Below, piece after piece: positions 6,456-12,199 of a stretch of 12,199 bases of DNA. Every line of letters starts with the position of its first letter. Position 1 is the first letter of the stretch. Under the pieces are notes generated by a model, which made no database searches, was not told the origin of the DNA, and was given only the letters and a program-made list of their open reading frames with translations. The stretch comes from an uncultured Eggerthellaceae bacterium (GTDB taxonomy: Bacteria > Actinomycetota > Coriobacteriia > Coriobacteriales > Eggerthellaceae), in the NCBI GenBank assembly GCA_947632575.1, contig CANRPV010000030.1, forward strand, positions 1 through 12,199, read 5' to 3'. The translations under genes were made by a program, and so were the position numbers.

Positions 6456-7751
6456 TTAAGACTCCGGGTTGAGGAGCTTTTCCAGCGTGGCAATGCGAGC
6501 ACAGCAGACGAAAACATCCATGGCTAGGCTGAGCTCCTCGAGAGGTGGCAGGGTAGGGGCGATGCGAATGTTCGAGTTGTAAGGGTCATAACCACCCGGC
6601 CAGGTGGCGCCAGCGTTGGTGAAAGTCACACCGGCTTCCTTCGCCCGAAGTACGATGGCGTGAGCCGTACCGGGCAATCCGTTATAGGAAACGAAATAGC
6701 CTCCACGCGGCTTAGTCCAGCTTCCAGCGCCGCAAGGACCCAGACCTTCTTCGAGTTTTTCCAGCACCAGCGAAAACTTAGGGCGCAAAATGGCCGCATG
6801 ACGTGCCATGTGCGCGCGAACCGCATCCTCATCAGGAAGAAAACGGCAATGACGCAACTGATTGAGCTTGTCAAAACCAATGGTCTGAACCGAAAGACGC
6901 TTCTTAATATCTAATAGATTGTCCTCACTCGCGGCGAGTGCGGAAATTCCTGCTCCGGGAAACGTTATCTTAGAGGTCGAGGCAAACTTCAGATAGCGGT
7001 CAGGATTTCCACAGGCTCGACAGGCCATCCCGATATCTAAAAGTTGATCTTGATTTTCCGGCTCATCATAGAGGTGATGAACGCTGTAGGCGTTATCCCA
7101 GAAAATCTTGAAATCACGGGCGGCAGTTTCCATGGATGCGAGACGTCTTACCACCTCATCGCTGTAGGTGATGCCTGAGGGGTTCGAATACTTGGGAACG
7201 CACCAGATGCCTTTGACCGCCGGATCCTCGCTGGCCAGTTTCTCCACTTCATTCATGTCGGGCCCCGTCTCAAGCATCGCGACGGGCAGCATTTCGATCC
7301 CGAAGGCCTCGGTGACCGCAAAGTGACGGTCATAGCCAGGAACAGGACAGATCCACTTGACCGTATCAAGATCTTTCCAGGGGGTCGATCCCAGAGAGCC
7401 AAACGTCATCAGGCGCGCAAGGCTGTCATACATCACCTGGAGGCTGGAGCTTCCGAAAACGATCACATTCTCCGGCTTATCGTCAAGCAGATATGCCATC
7501 AGACGCTTCGCTTCGGGAATGCCGTCCAATACCCCGTAGTTGCGGCAATCGGTTCCGTCTTCCGCGATGCAATCCTGTGCGGTTTGCAAGATGCTCAGCA
7601 TGGGTACGCTGAGATCGAGCTGGGCTTGGGAGGGTTTGCCTCGCGCCATGTTGAGGGAGAGGCCTTGGGCGCGGAATGCCTCGTAACGAGCGTTTTCCTC
7701 CGCCAGCGTTCTTTGGAGTTCTTCGTGACTCAACGATTCATAACGAGACAC
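6456..7751 (-). CDS. Class I aminotransferase, AspT (Ic) type; probable aspartate aminotransferase
   Basis: PLP-dependent transaminase, 431 aa, resembling the actinobacterial AspT family (subgroup Ic, known from Corynebacterium aspartate aminotransferase) rather than classical AspC. Seen directly: LNMARGKPS near the N-terminus (33-41), NYGVLDGIPEAKRLMA (71-86), CPVPGYDRHF (135-144), PKYSNPSGITY (186-196, with Asn190), WDNAYSVHHL (218-227, with Asp219 and Tyr222 placed to contact PLP), the PLP-lysine motif STSKITFPGAG (Lys261) and NIRIAPTLPP with Arg396 placed to bind the substrate carboxylate. Translation starts at a GTG (7749-7751) with AAAGGGG 5 bases upstream. The gene diverges from putP and converges on the peptide-binding protein. 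Exact substrates (aspartate, or broader) are not provable here. Confidence 0.9.
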   Translation of the reverse strand: MSRYESLSHEELQRTLAEENARYEAFRAQGLSLNMARGKPSQAQLDLSVPMLSILQTAQDCIAEDGTDCRNYGVLDGIPEAKRLMAYLLDDKPENVIVFGSSSLQVMYDSLARLMTFGSLGSTPWKDLDTVKWICPVPGYDRHFAVTEAFGIEMLPVAMLETGPDMNEVEKLASEDPAVKGIWCVPKYSNPSGITYSDEVVRRLASMETAARDFKIFWDNAYSVHHLYDEPENQDQLLDIGMACRACGNPDRYLKFASTSKITFPGAGISALAASEDNLLDIKKRLSVQTIGFDKLNQLRHCRFLPDEDAVRAHMARHAAILRPKFSLVLEKLEEGLGPCGAGSWTKPRGGYFVSYNGLPGTAHAIVLRAKEAGVTFTNAGATWPGGYDPYNSNIRIAPTLPPLEELSLAMDVFVCCARIATLEKLLNPES

Positions 7752-7779
7752 AGATACCCCTTTCTCATTTATATTAGGT

Positions 7780-7798
7780 TAAGCTTGGCATAAGCTTA
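7780..7798. promoter_or_regulatory. Inverted repeat in the aminotransferase/putP control region
   Basis: TAAGCTT (7780-7786) and AAGCTTA (7792-7798) form a perfect 7-bp inverted repeat with a 5-base spacer; TAAGCTT also recurs as a direct repeat at 7791-7797. The centre lies about 44 bases before the predicted putP start, a position typical of activators that contact RNA polymerase. It also overlaps the likely aminotransferase promoter zone, so one regulator could control both genes. Confidence 0.45.
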
Positions 7799-7820
7799 TA
7801 GCCTAAGCGACCAGCTAGAG

Positions 7821-7826
7821 TATAAT
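7821..7826 (+). promoter_or_regulatory. Probable putP -10 box
   Basis: A perfect TATAAT stands 100 bases before the putP ATG. There is no convincing -35 at 16-18 bases upstream (the bases there read ATAGCC/TAGCCT), suggesting activator dependence. TTGGCA at 7785-7790 is -35-like but 30 bases away. Confidence 0.5.
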
Positions 7827-7878
7827 GCGTCAGATGCGTACTCACTTCTATCATTTGGGTCGCCTTGAGGGGAAATAC

Positions 7879-7897
7879 ACCAACAATCACCGTTGGT
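7879..7897 (+). promoter_or_regulatory. Small hairpin in the putP leader
   Basis: ACCAAC (7879-7884) pairs with GTTGGT (7892-7897) around a 7-base loop, about 18 bases ahead of the GAGGGG ribosome site. It is short and has no T-run. Function unknown; it could be chance. Confidence 0.3.
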
Positions 7898-7926
7898 CAT
7901 AGCTTAAAGGAATTCTGAGGGGATTT

Positions 7927-9555
7927 ATGCAAACCGATAACTTTCTCATCGTTTTGGCGATGCTGCTTTACTTCATATTGGTGCTGACCATTGGCTTTAT
8001 CTACGCCAAGCGGGCCAATTCTTCATCGTCTGAATACTTCCTCGGCGGCCGCAAGGTCGGTCCTTGGTTCACCGCACTTTCAGCAGAGGCATCGGACATG
8101 TCCGGCTACCTCTTGATGGGTCTTCCCGGATTGGCCTATTTCACTGGTTTCGCCGATGCGGGCTGGACGGCTATTGGTCTTGCCATCGGCACCTATTTGA
8201 ATTGGAAGCTGGTCGCTAAGCGTCTGCGTAAGTACACGGTAAAAGCCAACGACTCCATCACGCTGCCGGAGTTTTACAGCAATCGCTTCCATGACGATAA
8301 GAACGTGCTTCAGTGCGTCGCCGCTCTGATCATCTTGGTGTTCTTCTGCATCTACACTGGCAGCTGCTTTGTGACGGTAGGCAAGCTTTTCAATACGCTT
8401 TTTGGACTTGATTATGCGGCCATGATGGTTTTCGGTGCCATCATCGTGTTCCTCTACACCCTCATCGGCGGCTATCTTTCCGTGGTGGCAACCGACTTCA
8501 TCCAAGGCTGCTTGATGTTTTTTGCGCTTGCCGTGGTGTTGATTGGGTCTGTGACCGCTGTGGGCGGCGTTGAGAACACGGCCGCCTTCCTCCAAAGCAT
8601 CCCGGGATTTTTGTCGGGTACCGAAATCGCCACGCCGATTTTGGATGACGCCGGTTTGCAGATCATGCAGAACAACACGCCTTTGTTCGGCGAAGCCTCA
8701 GACTATGGCCTGCTCACCATCGTGTCCATGATGGCTTGGGGATTGGGCTACTTCGGTATGCCTCAGGTGCTTGTGCGTTTTATGGGTATTCGCAGTGCCG
8801 CCGAGGTGAAGCAATCACGGATCATCGCCGTTACCTGGGTTGTGATCTCCCTGTTCTGCGCCATCGCCATCGGTCTGGTGGGTCGAGCGGTCTTCCCCGT
8901 CATGTTTGGCACCCAGTCTACGGCCGAAAATATTTTCATCGTCCTTTCGCAGTTTTTGCTGCCGGCGTTTATGTGTGGCGTCGTTGTCTCGGGTATTTTG
9001 GCCGCGTCGATGTCATCTTCTTCCTCGTACTTGCTCATCGCGGGCTCTTCAGTGGCTGAAAACATCTATCGCGCGATCTTTAAGCGCAACGCCACCGACC
9101 GTCAGGTGATGATCGTGGCCCGCATCACCCTGACCGCCGTGCTGCTGTTTGGCATCGCTGTTGCCTATGACGAGAACTCCTCTATCTTCTATGTGGTGTC
9201 TTATGCCTGGGCAGGTCTTGGTGCGTCGTTTGGTCCTCTGACGCTGTTCTCTCTTTATTGGAGACGTACGACGAAACAGGGCGCGCTTGCGGGAATGATC
9301 TCCGGTATGCTCACGGTTATCATTTGGCACAACTTTATTGCGCCTCTCGGTGGCGTCTTCGCTATCTATGAGCTGCTGCCGGCTTTCATCATCTCGGCAT
9401 TGTTCATATTTGTTGTCTCTAAACTCACTCCCGAGCCCAGCAAAGAGGTGCTCTACGAATTCGATCACTATATGGACGGGGATGACGCCTTCGACGAGGT
9501 GCCCCTCGACTATGACGATCAGATCGATTCAGGGCTTGAGGAGACACTTGTCTAA
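7927..9555 (+). CDS. putP: Na+/proline-type symporter (SSSF family, PutP-like)
   Basis: Integral membrane sodium:solute symporter, 542 aa, predicted 13 membrane segments. It probably imports proline. Close PutP features: SEYFLGGRKVGPWFTALSAE, then ASDMSGYLLMGLPG (55-68), where Asp57 corresponds to the Na+-important Asp55 of E. coli PutP and Ser59 to Ser57; NWKLVAKRLRKYT; SITLPEFYSNRF; YTLIGGYLSVVATDFIQG; and SGILAASMSSSSSYLLIAGS, matching the region of E. coli Ser340/Thr341 with Ser in place of Thr. Glu54 replaces the Gly found in the enterobacterial SAGASDMSG. Unlike E. coli PutP (about 500 aa), it ends in a strongly acidic tail of about 40 residues. The ATG has GAGGGG 4 bases upstream. No PutA or other proline gene is adjacent, so proline is the best guess, not proven. 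Confidence 0.9.
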   Translation: MQTDNFLIVLAMLLYFILVLTIGFIYAKRANSSSSEYFLGGRKVGPWFTALSAEASDMSGYLLMGLPGLAYFTGFADAGWTAIGLAIGTYLNWKLVAKRLRKYTVKANDSITLPEFYSNRFHDDKNVLQCVAALIILVFFCIYTGSCFVTVGKLFNTLFGLDYAAMMVFGAIIVFLYTLIGGYLSVVATDFIQGCLMFFALAVVLIGSVTAVGGVENTAAFLQSIPGFLSGTEIATPILDDAGLQIMQNNTPLFGEASDYGLLTIVSMMAWGLGYFGMPQVLVRFMGIRSAAEVKQSRIIAVTWVVISLFCAIAIGLVGRAVFPVMFGTQSTAENIFIVLSQFLLPAFMCGVVVSGILAASMSSSSSYLLIAGSSVAENIYRAIFKRNATDRQVMIVARITLTAVLLFGIAVAYDENSSIFYVVSYAWAGLGASFGPLTLFSLYWRRTTKQGALAGMISGMLTVIIWHNFIAPLGGVFAIYELLPAFIISALFIFVVSKLTPEPSKEVLYEFDHYMDGDDAFDEVPLDYDDQIDSGLEETLV

Positions 9556-9617
9556 CTGTTTACGTCTAACTGAGGCCTTACGCATAACTGTTTACGTCTA
9601 GCTAAAGCCTTACGCAT
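9554..9617. repeat. 32-bp tandem duplication beginning in the putP stop codon
   Basis: Two adjoining 32-base copies, 9554-9585 and 9586-9617, differ at three positions only (repeat positions 16, 19 and 21). Copy one begins with the last two bases of the putP TAA. A shorter nested word GTCTAACTG occurs at 9550-9558 and 9564-9572. The second copy runs straight into the terminator hairpin. Confidence 0.92.
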
Positions 9618-9663
9618 AAGACGAGCGTTCCAGTCTTTGTGGACTTCAGGGAACGCTCGTCTT
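9618..9663 (+). terminator. Terminator hairpin between putP and the PEBP gene
   Basis: AAGACGAGCGTTCC (9618-9631) pairs perfectly with GGAACGCTCGTCTT (9650-9663), a 14-bp stem. The 18-base loop can form a small inner stem (AGTC/GACT). There is no clear T-run on either side. It lies between converging genes, so it probably ends transcription from both sides. Confidence 0.75.
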
Positions 9664-9698
9664 GCTAGGAAATTCGAGAGTTACTTTCTCGCTCCTGT

Positions 9699-10211
9699 CT
9701 AGTTGGCGCGACTTGGGATATCGATCTCTGCCCAATCGAGCACGTGTCCGTAGAGCGCTCTGCGGAACTCGTTGAGGAAATAGCCGGGACGCAGCTCAAG
9801 CATGCTATCGAGCGCGAACATATAAAGCGTGTAGAAGTGCGTTTGATCCGGTGGGCGAGGACCCACATAACCCTGAGCGTCGGGAGCGTTTAAGCTGCCG
9901 CCAATCATAGGAGACCAGGAGCTATTGGCCCCTTGGACGCAGGGCATCTCACCGGAGAGGCTGGCGTTTTCGGGAATCTGAGCGCAAGGCTCAAAGTTGC
10001 AGGCTAACCAATGAATCCAGCAAAAACCTCCAACGGGAATAGCGTCATAGTCGAGAAACGCGAGCGCAAGGCTTTGGGTGCCCTGGGGAATCTCTTCGAT
10101 GGTGATGGGGAATGACCGGCAGCAATGGCCGTTCACTTGGAATTCCGCTGGGGCGAATTTGCCGAAACGATCGGGCAGCAGGCCATTTTCTAAAGGTACT
10201 GAGATTTTCAT
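9699..10211 (-). CDS. YbhB/YbcL-family PEBP (Raf-kinase-inhibitor-like) protein
   Basis: Small phosphatidylethanolamine-binding-protein family member, 170 aa (E. coli YbhB is 158). The physiological role in bacteria is poorly known. Motifs: LAFLDYDAIPVGGFCWIHWLA (50-70), matching the DxDA...HW ligand pocket with Asp54, Asp56 and His67; an inserted segment rich in Ser/Gly; YVGPRPPDQTHFYTLYMFALD (115-135), the family GP-PP...H.Y motif. Tyr replaces the common Pro in DPDA. No signal peptide, so probably cytoplasmic. I chose the ATG at 10211, which has AGAAAGG 6 bases upstream and matches the family start; an ATG 30 bases earlier has no ribosome site. It is separated from the upstream NlpC/P60 gene by a hairpin and has no obvious promoter of its own in the short gap. 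Confidence 0.88.
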   Translation of the reverse strand: MKISVPLENGLLPDRFGKFAPAEFQVNGHCCRSFPITIEEIPQGTQSLALAFLDYDAIPVGGFCWIHWLACNFEPCAQIPENASLSGEMPCVQGANSSWSPMIGGSLNAPDAQGYVGPRPPDQTHFYTLYMFALDSMLELRPGYFLNEFRRALYGHVLDWAEIDIPSRAN

Positions 10212-10264
10212 GAAAGACCTTTCTCTTGGGGATAACGCCATAGAGGCAAACCGAGCCCAAACGC

Positions 10265-10289
10265 AAACGAAGCTTTGCAGCTTCGTTTT
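10265..10289 (-). terminator. Terminator hairpin after the first NlpC/P60 gene
   Basis: AAACGAAGC (10265-10273) and GCTTCGTTT (10280-10288) form a 9-bp stem with a 6-base loop. The plus reading ends in TTTT; the minus reading continues as TTTGCGTTTGGG. It lies 29 bases after the NlpC/P60 stop. Its strength on the minus strand is uncertain, so some read-through into the PEBP gene is possible. Confidence 0.65.
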
Positions 10290-10317
10290 AAGGCCTGTTC
10301 AATTGTAGAAGAAAAGC

Positions 10318-11421
10318 CTACCAGGGTGGCCTTACGATGATCATTCCGGCCTGCATGCCGTCTTGAACGACATTGTTTTGATAGCTGGAGCAATGGATCA
10401 TCTGGCCGCCGCCGACATAAATGCCGCAGTGAGAGCTGTTGGTGCAGACGTCGCCGATCTGCGGATCGCTCGGCTGAGGCCAATTCATGAATTCGTATGT
10501 GGTACCCACGCGACTGTATTCGCCGGTCAGACAATAGGAGACAAAGCCTGAGCAGTCGAAGGCACCGGGAGCACACGAAGCCCACACATAGGTGGCCTTT
10601 CCCAGATAGCTGTACGCACGATCGGCCACGGCGTTGCCATAAGCGGCCACATAGGGTGGGGTGGTTCCTTGGAAACTCTGGGCTTGATCCTCAGTCGCCT
10701 CAGCGCCAGCTTCAGGAGCTGCTTGGTTGGGCAAATCGAGGGCGCGAGCAGCGGCAGCCGCTGATTCGGCGGCAGCACGAGCGGCTTGCTCCTGCTCGAG
10801 AAGCGCGAGAGCCTCACTGCTCAATGAGTTATAAAGAGCCTGCTGTTCATTGACCACCGCTTCGGCGTTGGAGCGCGCGACGGCAGCATCCTGGGCCTTT
10901 TGGCGGGCGACGCTTTCTTGCTCTGCGTAGACAGCCTTTTGGTTCTGAACCTCAGTGCGGAGATCCTTACTTTCCTGAACCATGCGAGCATCGTCTTCGT
11001 TAATATCATTGAGAAGATCCCAGTTGGAGGCAAACGCCTGGAACGTGGTGGCTCCAAGAAGTAGATCCAAGAAGCTATAGGAGCCGTTTCGATACATACT
11101 GCGGGCACGGGATCCCAGCTGATCTTGAATGGCGGAGATGCGCTCCGAGGTCTCATCGATGCGCTTCTGCGCCTCGTCCATCTTCTCTTGAGCCTGGGTT
11201 TGTTCGTCTATGGCGGTAAAGTAATCGGCGGATGCGCGGTCTAGTTCCTCTTGATAACCGACCAACGCATTTAAGGCAGCATCAGCTTCGGCCTGCTTCT
11301 GGGCGGCAGTGACGCCAAAAGCAGTCAGAGGTGATGCACTCAAAGCCAGCGTCGATACACCTAAAGCCGCTGCTCCACCCAAAAAGGAGCGACGGCTTAT
11401 GGGACTAGCTGGTTCTATCAT
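10318..11421 (-). CDS. Secreted coiled-coil NlpC/P60 peptidoglycan hydrolase with Tat-like signal
   Basis: Predicted cell-wall endopeptidase, 367 aa. Domains in order: a signal peptide with twin arginines SRRSFLGG (9-16) and an Ala/Leu core to about residue 40; a long coiled coil (about 41-225) of the PcsB/CwlO/RipA type, interrupted by NGSYSFLDLLLGATTFQAFA (112-131); an Ala-rich then Pro/Glu linker (about 217-255); and an NlpC/P60 domain (about 260-367) with YVWASCAPGAFDCSGF (catalytic Cys290), SSHCGIYVGGGQMIH (His331, His343). The catalytic domain holds six cysteines (283, 290, 297, 326, 332, 344), many for this fold. The start is ATG at 11421 with AGGGGG 6 bases upstream; an in-frame TTG directly before it is less likely. 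The coiled coil is expected to keep the enzyme inactive until a partner such as FtsEX acts, known for relatives, not shown here. Confidence 0.93.
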   Translation of the reverse strand: MIEPASPISRRSFLGGAAALGVSTLALSASPLTAFGVTAAQKQAEADAALNALVGYQEELDRASADYFTAIDEQTQAQEKMDEAQKRIDETSERISAIQDQLGSRARSMYRNGSYSFLDLLLGATTFQAFASNWDLLNDINEDDARMVQESKDLRTEVQNQKAVYAEQESVARQKAQDAAVARSNAEAVVNEQQALYNSLSSEALALLEQEQAARAAAESAAAAARALDLPNQAAPEAGAEATEDQAQSFQGTTPPYVAAYGNAVADRAYSYLGKATYVWASCAPGAFDCSGFVSYCLTGEYSRVGTTYEFMNWPQPSDPQIGDVCTNSSHCGIYVGGGQMIHCSSYQNNVVQDGMQAGMIIVRPPW

Positions 11422-11440
11422 CAAGTTCCCCCTTCAGTGC

Positions 11441-11454
11441 TTGAGTCCACTCAA
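11441..11454. promoter_or_regulatory. Palindrome in the NlpC/P60 leader
   Basis: TTGAGT CC ACTCAA is a perfect 6+6 inverted repeat with a 2-base centre, 20 bases upstream of the start codon and next to another palindrome, CAAGCTTG (11461-11468). It could be an operator or an mRNA hairpin near the ribosome site. Confidence 0.35.
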
Positions 11455-11508
11455 AAGATCCAAGCTTGAAGTCTTAAAATCGTCAAAAATATTCAAGAAA
11501 CGTCCAGC

Positions 11509-11538
11509 ATCATACCACTTGTGGGGAAAAGGGGCCAA
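11509..11538 (-). promoter_or_regulatory. Probable promoter of the first NlpC/P60 gene
   Basis: On the minus strand TTGGCC (11533-11538) is followed after 18 bases by TATGAT (11509-11514), which is preceded by TGG and so is an extended -10. The predicted start is near 11502, giving a leader of about 80 bases. Confidence 0.5.
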
Positions 11539-11572
11539 AGCTCACAAAAAACTTTCAGGAGCGTATACGGCG

Positions 11573-11602
11573 TTAAGCGGCGCTCCGTAGGAGGCCGCTT
11601 AA
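11573..11602 (-). terminator. Perfect-stem hairpin upstream of the NlpC/P60 promoter
   Basis: TTAAGCGGC (11573-11581) pairs with GCCGCTTAA (11594-11602); inside, after one bulged G, CTCC pairs with GGAG around a GTA loop. There is no T-run after it. Being downstream of the second NlpC/P60 gene and upstream of the next promoter, it is most simply a factor-aided terminator or RNA-stabilising 3' stem; a binding site for a regulator is the alternative. Confidence 0.5.
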
Positions 11603-11684
11603 GAGATACCCAGCAAAACAGGAGATAGAACCAAGAATAAGGCTGGGCGTCAGTAGGTGATAGAGTCTCTCAAGCCTTTTGAGT

Positions 11685-11732
11685 TTCTTAAGTTCTTAAG
11701 TTCTTAAGTTCTTAAGTTCTTAAGTTCCCTAA
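11685..11732. repeat. Five-copy TTCTTAAG tandem array
   Basis: Five perfect head-to-tail copies of TTCTTAAG (11685-11724) are followed by a decayed sixth, TTCCCTAA (11725-11732). Each unit contains the palindrome CTTAAG. The array is bracketed by a 9-base direct repeat TCTCTCAAG (11666-11674 and 11734-11742). It begins 12 bases past the stop codon of the second NlpC/P60 gene. Confidence 0.95.
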
Positions 11733-11744
11733 TTCTCTCAAGGT

Positions 11745-12199
11745 TTAGTAGAAACGCAGTGCGTGGGTAAATCCCGACCAAGACAAGGAGTCGGTATCAC
11801 GCACATAAGCGCCAAACGTCGGGGCATGTACGTAAGGCGTACCACCGTCGCCGACGGCAATGCCCACATGCCCGCTGCGCCAAAGTACGTCACCAGGCCG
11901 CGCTTCCGAGACAGGTCCACGCCAATCCGCCGCGCTGTAGAGAGCGCCGCTGTTATGAGGCAGCGACATGCCAATCTGCCGATAAGACCACACCACGAGA
12001 CCTGAGCAGTCGAAGGAATCGGGACCTTCGCCACCCCACTCGTAGGGGCATCCAATGCGGGAGAGGGCATAATCCACGACAGAACCATGGGAGGGAACAT
12101 CGGTCGCCTCAGGGGTAAAACCGGTTCCACCTGATCCGGCGGAGCCATCCTTGGCATTTTGCGCTTGTACTTGGGCGGCAGCAGCGGCGGCAGCTGCGG
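11745..12199 (-). CDS. NlpC/P60 peptidoglycan hydrolase, C-terminal part (5' end outside window)
   Basis: The last 150 residues of a second cell-wall endopeptidase. The visible part starts in an alanine run followed by a Gln/Gly/Ser/Thr linker, then an NlpC/P60 domain: YALSRIGCPYEWGGEGPDSF, then DCSGLVVWSY (catalytic Cys codon at 12006-12008), LPHNSGALY, RPGDVLW, SGHVGIAVGDG (His codon 11868-11870) and TPYVHAPT (His codon 11826-11828). All three catalytic positions are present. The Ala-rich lead-in resembles the end of the coiled coil in the neighbouring hydrolase, so the missing N-terminus is probably a signal peptide plus coiled coil. Several internal ATGs are not starts, since the frame stays open to the window edge. 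It has only two cysteines in the visible part, unlike its neighbour. Confidence 0.92.
   Translation of the reverse strand, partial: AAAAAAAAQVQAQNAKDGSAGSGGTGFTPEATDVPSHGSVVDYALSRIGCPYEWGGEGPDSFDCSGLVVWSYRQIGMSLPHNSGALYSAADWRGPVSEARPGDVLWRSGHVGIAVGDGGTPYVHAPTFGAYVRDTDSLSWSGFTHALRFY

Larger units (their letters stand above)
11422..11744. other. 323-base intergenic region between the two NlpC/P60 genes
   Basis: No gene is seen on either strand. On the minus strand it reads: an 8-bp tandem array right after the second NlpC/P60 gene (11685-11732), a strong hairpin (11573-11602), a probable promoter (11509-11538), a leader of about 80 bases with a small palindrome (11441-11454), and the ribosome site of the first NlpC/P60 gene. 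The two hydrolases therefore appear to be separate transcription units. Confidence 0.7.

Noticed and set aside
9554..9617. CRISPR-like direct repeats of 32 bp
   Set aside because: There are only two copies, directly adjoining with no spacer, and no cas gene is nearby. It is a plain tandem duplication.
10208..10585. An Arg-rich 125-codon minus-strand frame spanning the end of the NlpC/P60 gene
   Set aside because: It is an out-of-frame reading of the NlpC/P60 coding sequence, with composition typical of a frame shadow.
11422..11572. A c-di-AMP (ydaO-type) riboswitch ahead of the cell-wall hydrolase
   Set aside because: Such riboswitches do occur before NlpC/P60 genes, but the predicted leader is only about 80 bases and none of the conserved words of that RNA could be found by eye.

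Overview
The window looks like chromosomal DNA from an anaerobic, amino-acid- or peptide-using Gram-positive actinobacterium, most likely a gut-type Coriobacteriia (Eggerthella/Slackia/Olsenella-like). This is inferred from gene content, not from a marker gene. The clues are a four-subunit pyruvate:ferredoxin oxidoreductase, purine-rich AGGAGG-type ribosome binding sites, a Tat-type lipoprotein peptide-binding protein, and a secreted coiled-coil NlpC/P60 hydrolase with a Tat-like signal. No rRNA, tRNA, CRISPR array, insertion sequence or phage gene was seen.

Layout, left to right. (1) 1-927, minus strand: a DppB/OppB-type peptide ABC permease with a GTG start, running off the left edge. (2) 1185-4285, minus strand: a compact porG-porD-porA-porB operon closed by a strong hairpin at 1060-1104. 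(3) 4286-4682: a 397-base divergent control region with a likely por promoter, a palindrome and a three-copy CTCTCGGAG repeat. (4) 4683-6293, plus strand: a family 5 peptide-binding lipoprotein, followed by a textbook bidirectional terminator. (5) 6456-7751, minus strand: a class I aminotransferase of the AspT (Ic) type. It diverges from (6) 7927-9555, plus strand: a PutP-type Na+/solute symporter. (7) 9699-10211, minus strand: a YbhB/YbcL-type PEBP protein. (8) 10318-11421 and 11745-12199, minus strand: two NlpC/P60 cell-wall hydrolases, the second cut by the right edge.

Taken together, the metabolic genes describe uptake of peptides (binding protein plus permease) and of proline or a similar solute (PutP), transamination of amino acids to 2-oxoacids (aminotransferase), and oxidation of pyruvate to acetyl-CoA with reduced ferredoxin (Por). 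This is a sensible amino-acid fermentation set, although the genes are separate transcription units. The right end is cell-envelope remodelling.

I do not see a clear undescribed multi-gene system. The most unusual feature lies between the genes. Several intergenic regions carry their own short tandem repeat, each with a different sequence, mostly just after a stop codon: 13 bp x2 after porB, a degenerate 9-10 bp array after the aminotransferase, 32 bp x2 starting in the putP stop codon, and 8 bp x5 after the second NlpC/P60 gene. The Tat-type signal and six cysteines of the first NlpC/P60 protein are also worth checking.
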